Below the pieces are notes generated by a model. The model saw only the letters and a program-made list of their open reading frames with translations. It was not told the origin of the DNA and did not search any database. A stretch of 64,000 bases of DNA from Nitratireductor kimnyeongensis (GTDB lineage: Bacteria; Pseudomonadota; Alphaproteobacteria; Rhizobiales; Rhizobiaceae). Each line of letters opens with the position of its first letter. Positions within the stretch are counted from its first letter, which is position 1. The DNA lies in NCBI RefSeq assembly GCF_019891395.1, contig NZ_CP078143.1, positions 2,059,001 through 2,123,000 on the forward strand, read 5' to 3'. The position numbers and the translations under genes are program-made. Positions 37,881-47,112 of the stretch are shown here, piece by piece.

Positions 37881-39304
37881 GCGCGCTCCAGCTGCTGCTT
37901 GTAAGTGGCAAGCGCTTCCGAGCGCTCGAAATTCGCACCCGCCACCGCGTCGCCGATCAGCGTCATCACGGGGCCGGTCAGTTCGTTGCAGTCGGCAAGT
38001 GAAGGCAGGTCACTCAGCGTTCCATGCAGAAGCCGTCTGTCGTCGCGGCTCGCATTCTCGATCACCGCCACGGCCGTATCAGGAGAAAGCCCCGCCTCGA
38101 CAAGTCGCTCCGCTACATCTGCGGCCACCGAACGCCCCATATAGACGGCGATGGTCGCTCCGGAGACGGCGAGGCTCGCCCAGTCGGGCAGGGTGCGGCC
38201 CTTCAGGTCATGGCCGGTGGTGAACACGATCGAAGAGGCAATGCCGCGCAGGGTCAGGGGCAGCTCGAAATCGGCGGCGGCGGCGAAGGCGGCGGTCACG
38301 CCCGGCACCACTTCATAGGACACATCCGCTTCACGCAGCGCCGCCATTTCCTCGCCGGCACGCCCGAAGATCAGCGGGTCGCCGGACTTCAGCCGCACCA
38401 CGCGCTTGCCGTCGCGGCCAAGCGCCACGAGAAGATCGTTGATCTCTTCCTGGCTCTTGGAGTGGCAGCCCTTGCGCTTGCCGACGGAGATGCGCTCGGC
38501 ATCGCGCCGGCCCATGGCGACCACGGCCTCCGGCACCAGGGCGTCGTAAACGATGACATCCGCCTCCATCAGAAGGCGCTGCGCGCGCAGTGTCAGAAGG
38601 TCTTCCGCGCCGGGACCGGCGCCCACCAGCGCAATATGACCGGGGATATCGTCACCGGCCGCCAAAAGGCTCGAGGCATTGCGCCGGGCAGCGGCCACGT
38701 CTCCGCGCTCGACCGACCGCGCCGTGTCGCCGGTAAAGAAGGCTTTCCAGAAACGGCGGCGCGCTAGGCCGCGCGGCACCAGTCGGTCCACGGCATCGCG
38801 GTATTGGGTGGCGAGCTGGGCAAGTGCGCCAAGCGACGGGGAGAGCATCTGGTCGACGCGCGCCCGCACCATTTGCGCCAGCACGGGGCCGGCACCCTCT
38901 GTCCCGATGGCAACCGCAAGCGGCGCACGGTTCACGAGAGCCGGTGTGTAGAAATCACAAAGCTCGGGCCGGTCCACTGCGTTTACGGGGATGGAGCGAG
39001 CCCGCGCATCCGCGACAATGACGCGATCCTGCGCCTCGTCATCGGTGGCGGCGAAAACAAGCGCTGCGTTTTCGATGTAACGCGGAGCATAGGGCGCGCG
39101 GATCAGATGGGCTCCATTTTCCGCCGCCCATGCAGCGAGCGCTTTCTCGGGCGCGTCTGCAACCAGCGTGAGTGCCGCGCTCGACTGGCCCAGCAACCGC
39201 GCCTTCGCAAGCGCTTCCTCGCCATTGCCCACAATGACGACAGCGCGGTTTTCCACCCGCAGAAACACGGGGAAAGCGGCAAGCTTTTGGATCTTTGTCG
39301 TCAT
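37877..39304 (-). CDS. cysG: Sirohaem synthase CysG (dehydrogenase/ferrochelatase and uroporphyrinogen-III methyltransferase)
   Basis: ATG 39304 is chosen; the frame is open for another 100 codons that have no homology. The 475-residue bifunctional protein has an N-terminal NAD-binding domain (VVIVGNGEEALAKARLL) for precorrin-2 oxidation and iron insertion, and a C-terminal SAM-dependent methyltransferase domain with ALVGAGPGAEDLLTLRAQR and VRLKSGDPLIFGRAGEE. It supplies sirohaem to CysI. It is the first gene of the leftward operon. The 226 bases upstream (39305-39530) show no riboswitch that I recognise. Confidence 0.94.
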   Translation of the reverse strand: MTTKIQKLAAFPVFLRVENRAVVIVGNGEEALAKARLLGQSSAALTLVADAPEKALAAWAAENGAHLIRAPYAPRYIENAALVFAATDDEAQDRVIVADARARSIPVNAVDRPELCDFYTPALVNRAPLAVAIGTEGAGPVLAQMVRARVDQMLSPSLGALAQLATQYRDAVDRLVPRGLARRRFWKAFFTGDTARSVERGDVAAARRNASSLLAAGDDIPGHIALVGAGPGAEDLLTLRAQRLLMEADVIVYDALVPEAVVAMGRRDAERISVGKRKGCHSKSQEEINDLLVALGRDGKRVVRLKSGDPLIFGRAGEEMAALREADVSYEVVPGVTAAFAAAADFELPLTLRGIASSIVFTTGHDLKGRTLPDWASLAVSGATIAVYMGRSVAADVAERLVEAGLSPDTAVAVIENASRDDRRLLHGTLSDLPSLADCNELTGPVMTLIGDAVAGANFERSEALATYKQQLERA

Positions 39305-39530
39305 GGTTTGCGAGCCTTCTCGAACGATGCCCGCAATAATGGCGGTTTGCAGCGTTGCCTGAGAAGAAACACACTCGCTGCCGCATGAATGTGACAAGAT
39401 TGCTTTTTCGCCGCACCGCTTCGCGGCAGGAAATCCTTCCCCGGCCCCGCGCGGATACCCATATCCACTTTGTGGAACGGGAAGCGACAGGCTGCGTTTC
39501 CTCAGAACCATAGAAGCAATGGAGATTGAT

Positions 39531-39977
39531 ATGGCTGAGTTCCGGCTCGTACATGATGCTTGGGTTGTCGTCGCCGATGGTGAAAAGGCGCTGTTTCTTC
39601 GCAATGAGGGCGACGCGACTTATCCCAATCTTCAGGTGGTACGGACGATCCACGAAGAAAATCCGCCAAGCCGTGAGCAGGGCACTGACAAGCCGGGACG
39701 CTTCAACGACGGCCACGGGGTTCACCGCAGCGCAGTGGACGAAACCGACTGGCACCGTATCGAAAAGGAGCGTTTTGCCGCTGACGTCGCCGAGCGGCTC
39801 TACAAGCTTGCCCACAAGGGCAAGTTCAGCAAGCTGGTGCTCGTCGCCCCGCCGCTGGTGCTGGGTGAGCTGCGCAAGGAGATGCACAAGGAAGTGGAAG
39901 ACAAGGTGATCGGCGAGGTCGCCAAGACGCTGACCAATCACACGGTCGGCGATATCGAGAAGGTGCTGATGCAGTAG
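39531..39977 (+). CDS. Host-attachment family protein (AtsE/Host_attach)
   Basis: The 148-residue product resembles the Host_attach family (protein required for attachment to host cells), with WVVVADGEKALFLRNEGD at the N-terminus and FSKLVLVAPPLVLGELRKEM in the middle, a fold related to the eRF1-like baeRF proteins. ATG 39531 with GGAG in front is chosen over an in-frame ATG 12 bases before. The name comes from Agrobacterium; the biochemical role is not known. It is convergent to the SDR gene with a hairpin in between. Confidence 0.82.
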   Translation: MAEFRLVHDAWVVVADGEKALFLRNEGDATYPNLQVVRTIHEENPPSREQGTDKPGRFNDGHGVHRSAVDETDWHRIEKERFAADVAERLYKLAHKGKFSKLVLVAPPLVLGELRKEMHKEVEDKVIGEVAKTLTNHTVGDIEKVLMQ

Positions 39978-39987
39978 GAGACGCGGA

Positions 39988-40019
39988 GTGCGGCAGTGCC
40001 TGAAGACGCGCTGCCGCAC
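39988..40019. terminator. Hairpin between convergent genes, possible terminator
   Basis: The arms GTGCGGCAG and CTGCCGCAC form a perfect 9-base stem with a 14-base loop just after the host-attachment gene. There is no T-run on either side, so it may only slow or help end transcription. Confidence 0.35.
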
Positions 40020-40069
40020 GGGTCATCGAGAGGCTGACCGCAGCGAACGCAGGAGCACCGTCAGGTTCC

Positions 40070-40813
40070 TTAAACGTGCTGTCCGCCGTTGATATGGATT
40101 TCCGCACCAGACACGTAGGACGATTGATCCGAGCACAGGAAGTAGATCGTCTCAGCCACCTCCGATGTCTGCCCCAGCCGGCGAAGCGGGATGGTTTCGA
40201 CGATCTTTTCCGTTCCGGGGGAGAGTATGGAGGTTTCGATCTCGCCCGGCGCAATGGCGTTGACGCGAATGCCGTGCGGACCGAAATCGGCCGCCATCTC
40301 GCGGGTTAGCGCCACGAGCGCCGCCTTGGAAGTGGCATAGGCGGTTCCGGCGAAAGGGTGCACGCGGCTGCCGACGATGGAGGTTACGTTCACCACAGAG
40401 CCCTTCGCGTTCCCCAACTCCTTGAAGAGTCCGCGCGCCAGCATGATCGGTGCGAAGAAATTCACCTGAAACACATCGCGCCACATATGCATGGGCGTTT
40501 CGATGGAGTTCATGCGTTTCCCGCCTTCGAGCTTGGGCGAGATGGCGGCATTGTTGACCAGCGCGTCGAGCCGTCCTCCATTGGCCTCCAGCCGATGGCG
40601 GATCTCAGCGATGGCGTTGCCCACGTCTTCCTGGTCGGAAAGATCGAGCTTGATGTGGTCTTCCGGTCCCGCGGGCCATGGGCAATCCTCGGCAAAGGCC
40701 TGTCTTGAGCAGGTGATCACCCGCCAGCCTTCCCGGGAAAAGCGCTTCACTGTCGCGTGACCAATGCCCCGGCTTGCGCCGGTCAAAACCAGTGTCTTGC
40801 GTTCGTCGGCCAT
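40070..40813 (-). CDS. Short-chain dehydrogenase/reductase
   Basis: The 247-residue protein is a classical SDR. The NADP-binding motif TGASRGIGHA is at about 12-21, followed by NNAAI, the catalytic Ser region and the YATSK motif (Tyr and Lys of the active site, about 159-163). The best matches in type are 3-oxoacyl-ACP reductase-like enzymes, but the substrate cannot be told from sequence. It stands alone between the host-attachment gene and the PBP gene. Confidence 0.88.
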   Translation of the reverse strand: MADERKTLVLTGASRGIGHATVKRFSREGWRVITCSRQAFAEDCPWPAGPEDHIKLDLSDQEDVGNAIAEIRHRLEANGGRLDALVNNAAISPKLEGGKRMNSIETPMHMWRDVFQVNFFAPIMLARGLFKELGNAKGSVVNVTSIVGSRVHPFAGTAYATSKAALVALTREMAADFGPHGIRVNAIAPGEIETSILSPGTEKIVETIPLRRLGQTSEVAETIYFLCSDQSSYVSGAEIHINGGQHV

Positions 40814-40888
40814 GCCCTGCTCCCTGTTCCGCTCCTATGTAAGCGAGAGTGGAGGTGAATGCGATAGGCAAAAGCGGAGCGGCGGGCT

Positions 40889-43120
40889 CTAATTTCCCAG
40901 AATGATGTCGAGAATTGAGGTCTGCTTCTTCTGCCCGCTGCCTCCCACATCGGCAGGCGGTACAGGGCGGCGAACCGAAGCGGTGTGATCCGGATTGCCG
41001 CCGGAGGGCACCGCAACGGTTGGTGTGGGGTGCCCCTGCGGGGCCTGCGTCCCGCCACCAACGGACGCCTGCGGGACCGGCGGTGCCTGCGGTTCGCTTG
41101 TTGCAATGCCGGGCGCCGGAGCGCCAGGGCTCCAGGAGCCTGGCAACCGTTTCACTGGTCGTCCCTTTTCTGCTTCCTCCATGAAGGCTTTCCAGGCCGG
41201 AACGGGCAGGGAACTGCCGGTTGCCTTTGTCGCCTTGGAGGCATCGTTGCCAAACCAGACCCCCGTCACCAGATCGGCCGTATATCCGACGAACCAGGCA
41301 TCGCGCGATTGCTGGGTGGTGCCTGTCTTGCCCGCTGCCGGGCGGCCGATGTTCGCCGCGCGCGCACTGCCATATTCCACCGTTCCCCGCATCATGGCAT
41401 TCATCATGCCGATGATGTCCGCGCTCGCTACCTGCGTCAGACGCGGCCGGTCGTGCTGGTAAAGCACCTTGCCGGATGAGGTGGTGATGCGCTGTACGAA
41501 ATAGACTTCAGGCCTGTACCCGCCGGTGGCGAAGGGCAGATAGGCTGCCGTCAGCTCCAGCGGGGTCACTTCAGAGGTCCCAAGTGCGATGGAGGCATTG
41601 GCTTTCAGATCGGACTCGATGCCCATCCGGTGGGCGAGCTCGACCACGGATTTGGGTCCGACTTCCATGGCGAGCTGGGCGGCGACCGAATTGAGCGAAC
41701 GCGCGAGGGCTTCTGAAAGCGTCACCGGACCATAGTATTTGCCCTTGTAGTTTTCCGGCGTCCAGTTGCCGATCTTGACCGGCGCGTCATTGCGCACGCT
41801 GTCGGGCCGCCGGCCCTGTTCGAGCGCGGCCATGAAGACGAATGGCTTGAAGGCCGAGCCAGGTTGCCTGCGTGCCTCGGAAGCGCGGTCGAACTGGCTG
41901 TTGGCATAGTCATAGCCGCCCACCATCGCCCGCACCGCTCCAGTGGTGTCTATGGAAACGAGCGCGCCCTGACTGACCGCAAGTTTCCCGCCTTTCTCGT
42001 CGATCAGATTGCGGATCGTTTTCTCCGCCTGCTTCTGCAGACGCATATCGACCGTGGCTTCCACGATGATGTCGCTCTTCACGTCGCCGATGAGGCTCGG
42101 CAGTTCCTCCATCACCCGGTCGGCGAAATAATGCTCCGAACCCGTCCAGTAGGCGGCTGCGCGGGTGGCGGGCCGGCTCATGGCGGTTGTCATCTCGCTG
42201 TCGCCGATCATGCCCTGATCGCGCATGGCGGTCAGCACCACCTGCGCCCGTGTTTCGGCGGCCTGCGGGTCGCGCGCGGGCGATAGGCGCGAGGGAGCCT
42301 TCAGCAGACCAGCGAGAAGAGCGGCTTCGGAAAGCGTAACATCCCGTGCGGACTTGTTGAAATAGCGCCGCGACGCCGCCTCCACGCCATAGGCGCCCGA
42401 ACCGAAATAGACACGGTTCAGATACATTTCCAGGATCTGGTCTTTGGAGTGTTTCTGCTCCAGCCAAAGCGCCAGAAGCACCTCCTGCACCTTGCGCTCT
42501 ATCGTCCGGTCGGGCTTCAGAAACAGGTTCTTGGCGAGCTGTTGCGTCAGTGTGGAGCCGCCCTGTGTCAACCGTCCAGCCATCACATTCTCCGCCATGG
42601 CGCGGGCAAGGCCGATCGGATCGACACCGAAATGTGAATAGAAGCGCCGGTCCTCGATGGCGATCACGGCCTGCGGAATGAAGGGTGACATTTCGTGCAG
42701 GCCCACCGCCTCGCCACCTGTCATGCCGCGATTGGCGATCATGTCACCGTCCGCCGAGACAATCTTCACATTGGGTGGTCGGTCAGGGATTTCCCAAGTG
42801 GTCGCCGACGGCATCTTGGCACCATAGTAAGCGGTGATGCCGGCAGCGGCGATGCCGCCCCACAGGGCCAGAACGAGCGACCAGTATATGGCGGTGCGCA
42901 GGAAGCCGAAGAAGCCTCCGCCACCGCCATTCTTGCGCTGCCGGCCTGTGCGGCGAGCGCTTTTCGCTCCCCTGGCGCTTTTGCCCTTGGCAGGCTTGCG
43001 ACGCTGGCGTGAAGGTACGACGCGGTCGCCGTCACCGAGTTTCAGATCGTCCCCGCTCCGGCGCGCCGCCGGCGCGTCGAAAGTCGGCTCGATCCTTCGG
43101 TTTTTCGTCCTGCGCGCCAT
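40889..43120 (-). CDS. Class A penicillin-binding protein (1A family)
   Basis: The 743-residue protein starts at ATG 43120 (frame open 11 codons further). It has a basic cytoplasmic N-terminus, one membrane anchor (about 75-97), a glycosyltransferase domain with EDRRFYSHFGVD and GGSTLTQQLAKN, and a transpeptidase domain with the S-x-x-K motif SAFKP, SLNS (S-x-N) and GKTGTT (K-T-G). A Pro/Ala-rich tail ends the chain. It builds and cross-links peptidoglycan at the inner membrane. No neighbour shares its function. Confidence 0.94.
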   Translation of the reverse strand: MARRTKNRRIEPTFDAPAARRSGDDLKLGDGDRVVPSRQRRKPAKGKSARGAKSARRTGRQRKNGGGGGFFGFLRTAIYWSLVLALWGGIAAAGITAYYGAKMPSATTWEIPDRPPNVKIVSADGDMIANRGMTGGEAVGLHEMSPFIPQAVIAIEDRRFYSHFGVDPIGLARAMAENVMAGRLTQGGSTLTQQLAKNLFLKPDRTIERKVQEVLLALWLEQKHSKDQILEMYLNRVYFGSGAYGVEAASRRYFNKSARDVTLSEAALLAGLLKAPSRLSPARDPQAAETRAQVVLTAMRDQGMIGDSEMTTAMSRPATRAAAYWTGSEHYFADRVMEELPSLIGDVKSDIIVEATVDMRLQKQAEKTIRNLIDEKGGKLAVSQGALVSIDTTGAVRAMVGGYDYANSQFDRASEARRQPGSAFKPFVFMAALEQGRRPDSVRNDAPVKIGNWTPENYKGKYYGPVTLSEALARSLNSVAAQLAMEVGPKSVVELAHRMGIESDLKANASIALGTSEVTPLELTAAYLPFATGGYRPEVYFVQRITTSSGKVLYQHDRPRLTQVASADIIGMMNAMMRGTVEYGSARAANIGRPAAGKTGTTQQSRDAWFVGYTADLVTGVWFGNDASKATKATGSSLPVPAWKAFMEEAEKGRPVKRLPGSWSPGAPAPGIATSEPQAPPVPQASVGGGTQAPQGHPTPTVAVPSGGNPDHTASVRRPVPPADVGGSGQKKQTSILDIILGN

Positions 43121-43230
43121 ATACTCACAAACCCCGTCAACCAGCACCCGCACCTGTCAGTGCGGGCACAGTAAGAGGCAGCGGTTTAAGGCGCAGTTAA
43201 GTCAAATTAAACAAAAGCGGCCGGAGGCGC

Positions 43231-43848
43231 TCAGCTATGGGCGAAAATATCCGCCTCTTCCCAGCCCATCAGGTCCAGTTTCGCCCGTGTCGGCAGAAAG
43301 CGGAAACAGGCTTCAGCTTCGCGTGTGCGCTTTTCGCGCTCAAGCCGCTCTATGAGCTTTTCGCGCAGCTGATGCAGGTACAACACGTCGGACGCCGCAT
43401 ACTCGAGCTGTTCGGGCGAAAGCTCTTCGGCTGCCCAATCTGATGATTGCTGTGCCTTCGAAAGCGACACGCCCAGCAATTCGTTGCACAGATCCTTCAG
43501 CCCGTGCCGATCCGTGTAAGTACGGGTGAGGCGCGAGGCGATCTTGGAGCAGAACACCGGCTCCGGCATCACGCCGAAGCTGTGATAGAGTACCGCCAGA
43601 TCGAAACGCGCAAAGTGGAACAGCTTGGTGATCTTGCGGTTCTTCAATAGCGCGACAAGGTTCGGCGCCTTCTTCTGCCCGGCGTCGATTTGCACCACAT
43701 CCGCGGTGCCATCGCCCGGCGAGAGCTGGACCACGCACAGCCGGTCGCGGTGGGGCTTCAGTCCCAGTGTCTCCGTGTCGATTGCGACGGCATCGACATT
43801 GTAATTGCTGAGATCGGGCAGGTCGTTCTTGTGAAATCGGATCGTCAT
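43231..43848 (-). CDS. RNase D-type 3'-5' exonuclease
   Basis: The 205-residue protein has only the DEDD exonuclease domain: DTETLGLKP (Exo I), KLFHFARFDL (Exo II) and AASDVLYLHQL (Exo III). The HRDC domains of full-length RNase D are missing, as in many alphaproteobacterial small RNase D homologues. It would trim RNA 3' ends. It lies 15 bases behind the M20 peptidase gene on the same strand, so the two may be one unit. Confidence 0.9.
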   Translation of the reverse strand: MTIRFHKNDLPDLSNYNVDAVAIDTETLGLKPHRDRLCVVQLSPGDGTADVVQIDAGQKKAPNLVALLKNRKITKLFHFARFDLAVLYHSFGVMPEPVFCSKIASRLTRTYTDRHGLKDLCNELLGVSLSKAQQSSDWAAEELSPEQLEYAASDVLYLHQLREKLIERLEREKRTREAEACFRFLPTRAKLDLMGWEEADIFAHS

Positions 43849-43863
43849 GGTGCTCTTCCAGGC

Positions 43864-45246
43864 TTACGTGCTGCTCAGGGCATCGAGAATGCGGACCCAG
43901 GAGCGCTGGCCGCGATGGAATGAATTCAGGTCGTATTTCTCATTCGGAGAATGGATCCGGTCATCCTGAAGGCCGAAACCGACCAGAAGCGTTTCCATGT
44001 CGAGCATGCGGCGGAATTCGCCGGCAATCGGGATGGAACCGCCCATCGCGATCGCCACTGCGGGCTTCGGCCATTCGTCGCTCAGCGCACCCTGTGCCTT
44101 TGTTACCAACGGCATGTCGTAATCAAGCTGGAAGGCAGGCGAGCCACCATGCGGGTGGAACTCCACGCGGCAATCGTCCGGCAGGCGTTCTTCGACGAAT
44201 TGGCGGAAGGCGGCACGGATCTTGTCCGGGTCCTGCTTGTGCACCAGTCGGAACGAAACCTTTGCCGAAGCCTCCGCCGGAATGACAGTCTTGAAGCCTT
44301 CGCCGGTATAGCCGCCGGTGATGCCGTTCACCTCCGCCGTCGGACGGGCCCAGACGAGTTCGAGTGCCGACCGGTCCTTCTCGCCAAACAGCTTTGAAAG
44401 ACCGATTGGACCGAGGAAATTCTCGGTCGTTTCGCCGAGCCCTTCCCAGCTCTTCAGGATGTCTGCCGGCGTTTCTTCAACGCCCTCGTAAAAGCCGGGA
44501 ACGGTCACGCGTCCGTTCTCGTCATGCAGGTCGCCCAGAATGCGGGCCAGAACCGTGATCGGATTGGCCGCCGCGCCGCCGAAAAAGCCCGAATGCAGGT
44601 CGCGGTCCGCCGCCTTGATGGTGATTTCCTCGCCAACAAGCCCACGCAGGCCAACGCAGACGGCGGGCGTCTCCGGATCCCACATGGCGGTGTCGCACAC
44701 CAGCGCATAGTCTGCCGAAAGCTCCTCGCGATTTTCTTCCAGGAACGGACGCAGCGAGGGCGAACCGGATTCCTCTTCGCCTTCGAACAGAATGGTGATC
44801 TTGCAAGGCAGTTTGCCATGGATCCCCTTGTAAGCGCGGCAGGCTTCCACAAAGGTCATGAGCTGGCCCTTGTCATCGGAGGAGCCGCGCCCAACGATCG
44901 CCTTGCGTCCGGGCTCGATCTCTTTCACCGACGGGTCGAACGGGTCGTTGTCCCACAGGTTCAGCGGATCGACAGGCTGTACATCGTAGTGTCCGTAGAA
45001 GAGCACATGCGGCCCTTCGCCGTCGTGATGCGCGACCACCATCGGATGGCCTGCCGTGTCACGCACGCTGGCGTCGAAGCCGATTGTCTTCAGGTCTTCC
45101 ACCAGCCATTCGGCAGCCTTGCGGCAATCACCGGCGAACGCCGGGTCGGTGGAGATCGATTTGATCCTCAGCAGATGAAAGAGACGCTCCAGACTCTGAT
45201 CGATGGAACGATCGAGTTGATCGAGAACCGGGGCGATGTCGGACAT
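43864..45246 (-). CDS. M20-family metallopeptidase (dipeptidase type)
   Basis: The 460-residue protein is an M20 peptidase with a catalytic domain split by a dimerisation domain. Metal ligands are visible in YGHYDVQPVDP (His, Asp), GRGSSDDKGQ (bridging Asp), LFEGEEESGS (general-base Glu and ligand Glu) and DTAMW. It resembles the group of cytosolic dipeptidases near carnosinase/CNDP, but the substrate is not known. It is followed at once by the RNase D-type gene. Confidence 0.92.
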   Translation of the reverse strand: MSDIAPVLDQLDRSIDQSLERLFHLLRIKSISTDPAFAGDCRKAAEWLVEDLKTIGFDASVRDTAGHPMVVAHHDGEGPHVLFYGHYDVQPVDPLNLWDNDPFDPSVKEIEPGRKAIVGRGSSDDKGQLMTFVEACRAYKGIHGKLPCKITILFEGEEESGSPSLRPFLEENREELSADYALVCDTAMWDPETPAVCVGLRGLVGEEITIKAADRDLHSGFFGGAAANPITVLARILGDLHDENGRVTVPGFYEGVEETPADILKSWEGLGETTENFLGPIGLSKLFGEKDRSALELVWARPTAEVNGITGGYTGEGFKTVIPAEASAKVSFRLVHKQDPDKIRAAFRQFVEERLPDDCRVEFHPHGGSPAFQLDYDMPLVTKAQGALSDEWPKPAVAIAMGGSIPIAGEFRRMLDMETLLVGFGLQDDRIHSPNEKYDLNSFHRGQRSWVRILDALSST

Positions 45247-45317
45247 GGAAAGCTCCTGAAGACTGTTCGGAGAAGATACTGAAGCGACCTAACACATACC
45301 GGCAGTGATGAGGAAAG

Positions 45318-45343
45318 GAAAAAGGGCCGCACGGGCGGCCCTT
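45318..45343 (-). terminator. Rho-independent terminator of the BMP gene
   Basis: Read on the minus strand, AAGGGCCGC-CCGT-GCGGCCCTT is a perfect 9-base stem followed by a run of T. It lies 30 bases behind the stop of the BMP-family gene. Confidence 0.88.
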
Positions 45344-45373
45344 CGGATTGGTCCAGTCGAACGCGGCGGACCC

Positions 45374-46366
45374 TCAGTAGGGGCAGGCGTTATCGCTCAG
45401 GAAGTTGTGCACTTCGATCTCGCCATCGATGATCTTCTGCTTGGCTTCTTCAACCGCAGCCTTCATCTCGTCCGTGATGAGGTCCTTGTTGTTGTCGTCC
45501 ACCGCATAGCCAACGCCGTCCTCTGCCAGACCGAGGTCCTGGAGGCCGTAGCTGAACTCGCCATTCTTGGCATCCATGAAGGCGTCGTAGACAGCGACGT
45601 CCACCTGCTTGACCATGGAGGTCAGGACATGGCCGGGATGCAGGCCGTTCTGGTTGGAATCGACGCCAATGCCGAGCTTGCCGGCATCAGCTGCCGCCTG
45701 GAGCACACCAACACCGGTGCCGCCCGCGGCGTGATAGATCACGTCCGCGCCCTGATCGATCTGCGTGCGGGTAATCTCTCCGCCCTTGGTCGGGTCGTTC
45801 CAAGCAGAAGGCGTGTCGCCCGTGTAGTTGCGGATCACCTTGGCATCGGAGCGGGCAGCCTTGGCGCCACCCACATAGCCGCATTCGAACTTGCCGATCA
45901 GCGGCACCTGCATGCCGCCGACAAAACCGACCGTGCCGGTCTCAGAGGCGAGTGCTGCCAGCATGCCGACGAGATAGGACCCTTCCTGCTCCTTGAAGGT
46001 AACGGAGCGTACATTGGGGGCGTCGACCGCATCATCGATAATGGTGAAATTGGTTTCTGGATATTCCGGCGCAACCTTTTTCAGGTAATCCACCCAGGTG
46101 AAGCCGGCCATGACGATGGGGTTGCGGCCGTTCTCTGCAAAGCGGCGCAGGGCCTGTTCGCGCTGGGCGTCGTTGGAGATTTCAAACTCGACATACTCGA
46201 TGCCGGTCTCTTCCTTGAACCGCTCGGCGCCATTATAGGCTGCTTCGTTGAAGGATTTGTCGAACTTGCCACCCAGATCGTAGATGAGAGCCGGAGTGAT
46301 GTCTTCCGCGAACGCGCTTGCGGATAGTGCGGTGGCGGCCAGAAGGCCGAGAACAATACGCTTCAT
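45374..46366 (-). CDS. BMP-family substrate-binding protein of an ABC transporter
   Basis: ATG 46366 is chosen; 3 codons further upstream also have an ATG. The 330-residue protein has a Sec signal peptide (cleavage after ASAFA) and the BMP/PnrA fold with PALIYDLGGKFDKSFNEAAYNG at the start. Family members bind purine nucleosides or related compounds. No permease or ATPase genes are next to it, so it either uses a transporter encoded elsewhere or is an orphan. The 277 bases upstream (46367-46643) hold its promoter region and nothing else I recognise. Confidence 0.92.
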   Translation of the reverse strand: MKRIVLGLLAATALSASAFAEDITPALIYDLGGKFDKSFNEAAYNGAERFKEETGIEYVEFEISNDAQREQALRRFAENGRNPIVMAGFTWVDYLKKVAPEYPETNFTIIDDAVDAPNVRSVTFKEQEGSYLVGMLAALASETGTVGFVGGMQVPLIGKFECGYVGGAKAARSDAKVIRNYTGDTPSAWNDPTKGGEITRTQIDQGADVIYHAAGGTGVGVLQAAADAGKLGIGVDSNQNGLHPGHVLTSMVKQVDVAVYDAFMDAKNGEFSYGLQDLGLAEDGVGYAVDDNNKDLITDEMKAAVEEAKQKIIDGEIEVHNFLSDNACPY

Positions 46367-46643
46367 GTGATCCACACCCTGTCGGTTGTCTTGCGTTTAT
46401 GTCTGCGCCGCATGAACGGGCAGCCTCGATTGGCGAAACCGCTCAAGCGCTCTTGCGAGCGTCCCGCAACGGGCCGTGGACCATCGGGGACGGCATGGAG
46501 AAAGTCTTCCGCTCTCCCCTTGTGGCCACTCTTGCATGGCTGAAATGAAAATTCACGTGGAATTTTGACCGTTCGGAAAAACCAATTGAGGTGGCCTTGC
46601 AGGCTGTTTTGTAACCGAAGCAGTGTCCGGCTCTTTGCAGCTT

Positions 46644-46955
46644 TCAGACGAAAACAGCTCGTCGACGCCGGTATCCGGCGATGTAGAAAAGCAAGGAAAG
46701 AGCGAAGAAGACCAGCCAGCCCGGCAGGGTCAGGATATGGATGATCACGGGGTCCCAGATGAAGGGAAATGTGTAGCGCTGGATGGCGGCCTGCGCGAGA
46801 TTGAGTGTATCGGGTGACACTGCATACCAGCTTTCGCCCAGAGGTGTGAATGTCATGACGGACGCCGCGATGGAGCGTGTCGCGTCGATCACGGCCATGA
46901 CGACAGCGATTGCAAGAGCAACAACAGCCAGTATCCGGAAGAACAGACGAAACAT
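46644..46955 (-). CDS. Small membrane protein of unknown function
   Basis: The 103-residue protein has a hydrophobic helix near the N-terminus (about 8-27) and one or two near the C-terminus (about 70-95), ending in a basic RRRR stretch, so both ends may face the cytosol. It is not recognised beyond resembling small inner-membrane proteins common in rhizobia. It is the last chromosomal protein gene before the tRNA-Ser integration site. Confidence 0.65.
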   Translation of the reverse strand: MFRLFFRILAVVALAIAVVMAVIDATRSIAASVMTFTPLGESWYAVSPDTLNLAQAAIQRYTFPFIWDPVIIHILTLPGWLVFFALSLLFYIAGYRRRRAVFV

Positions 46956-47112
46956 TCAGGCCTCACCTCTGTGCCGCTGCCGGCGTGGGACGCCAATCCA
47001 CAAACGACCCGTGCGAGACATAGGCCGGGCGGCCGGACTTGGCAATGACCCTACGGAAAGTTGAGTGTATGGGAGGGCTGGGTGCAGGAAAGTGCAGCAA
47101 ATTGCAAAACTG

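Noticed and set aside
39305..39530. Riboswitch in front of cysG
   Set aside because: Searched by eye for SAM- or cobalamin-type conserved boxes, without success; the region has no convincing paired elements.
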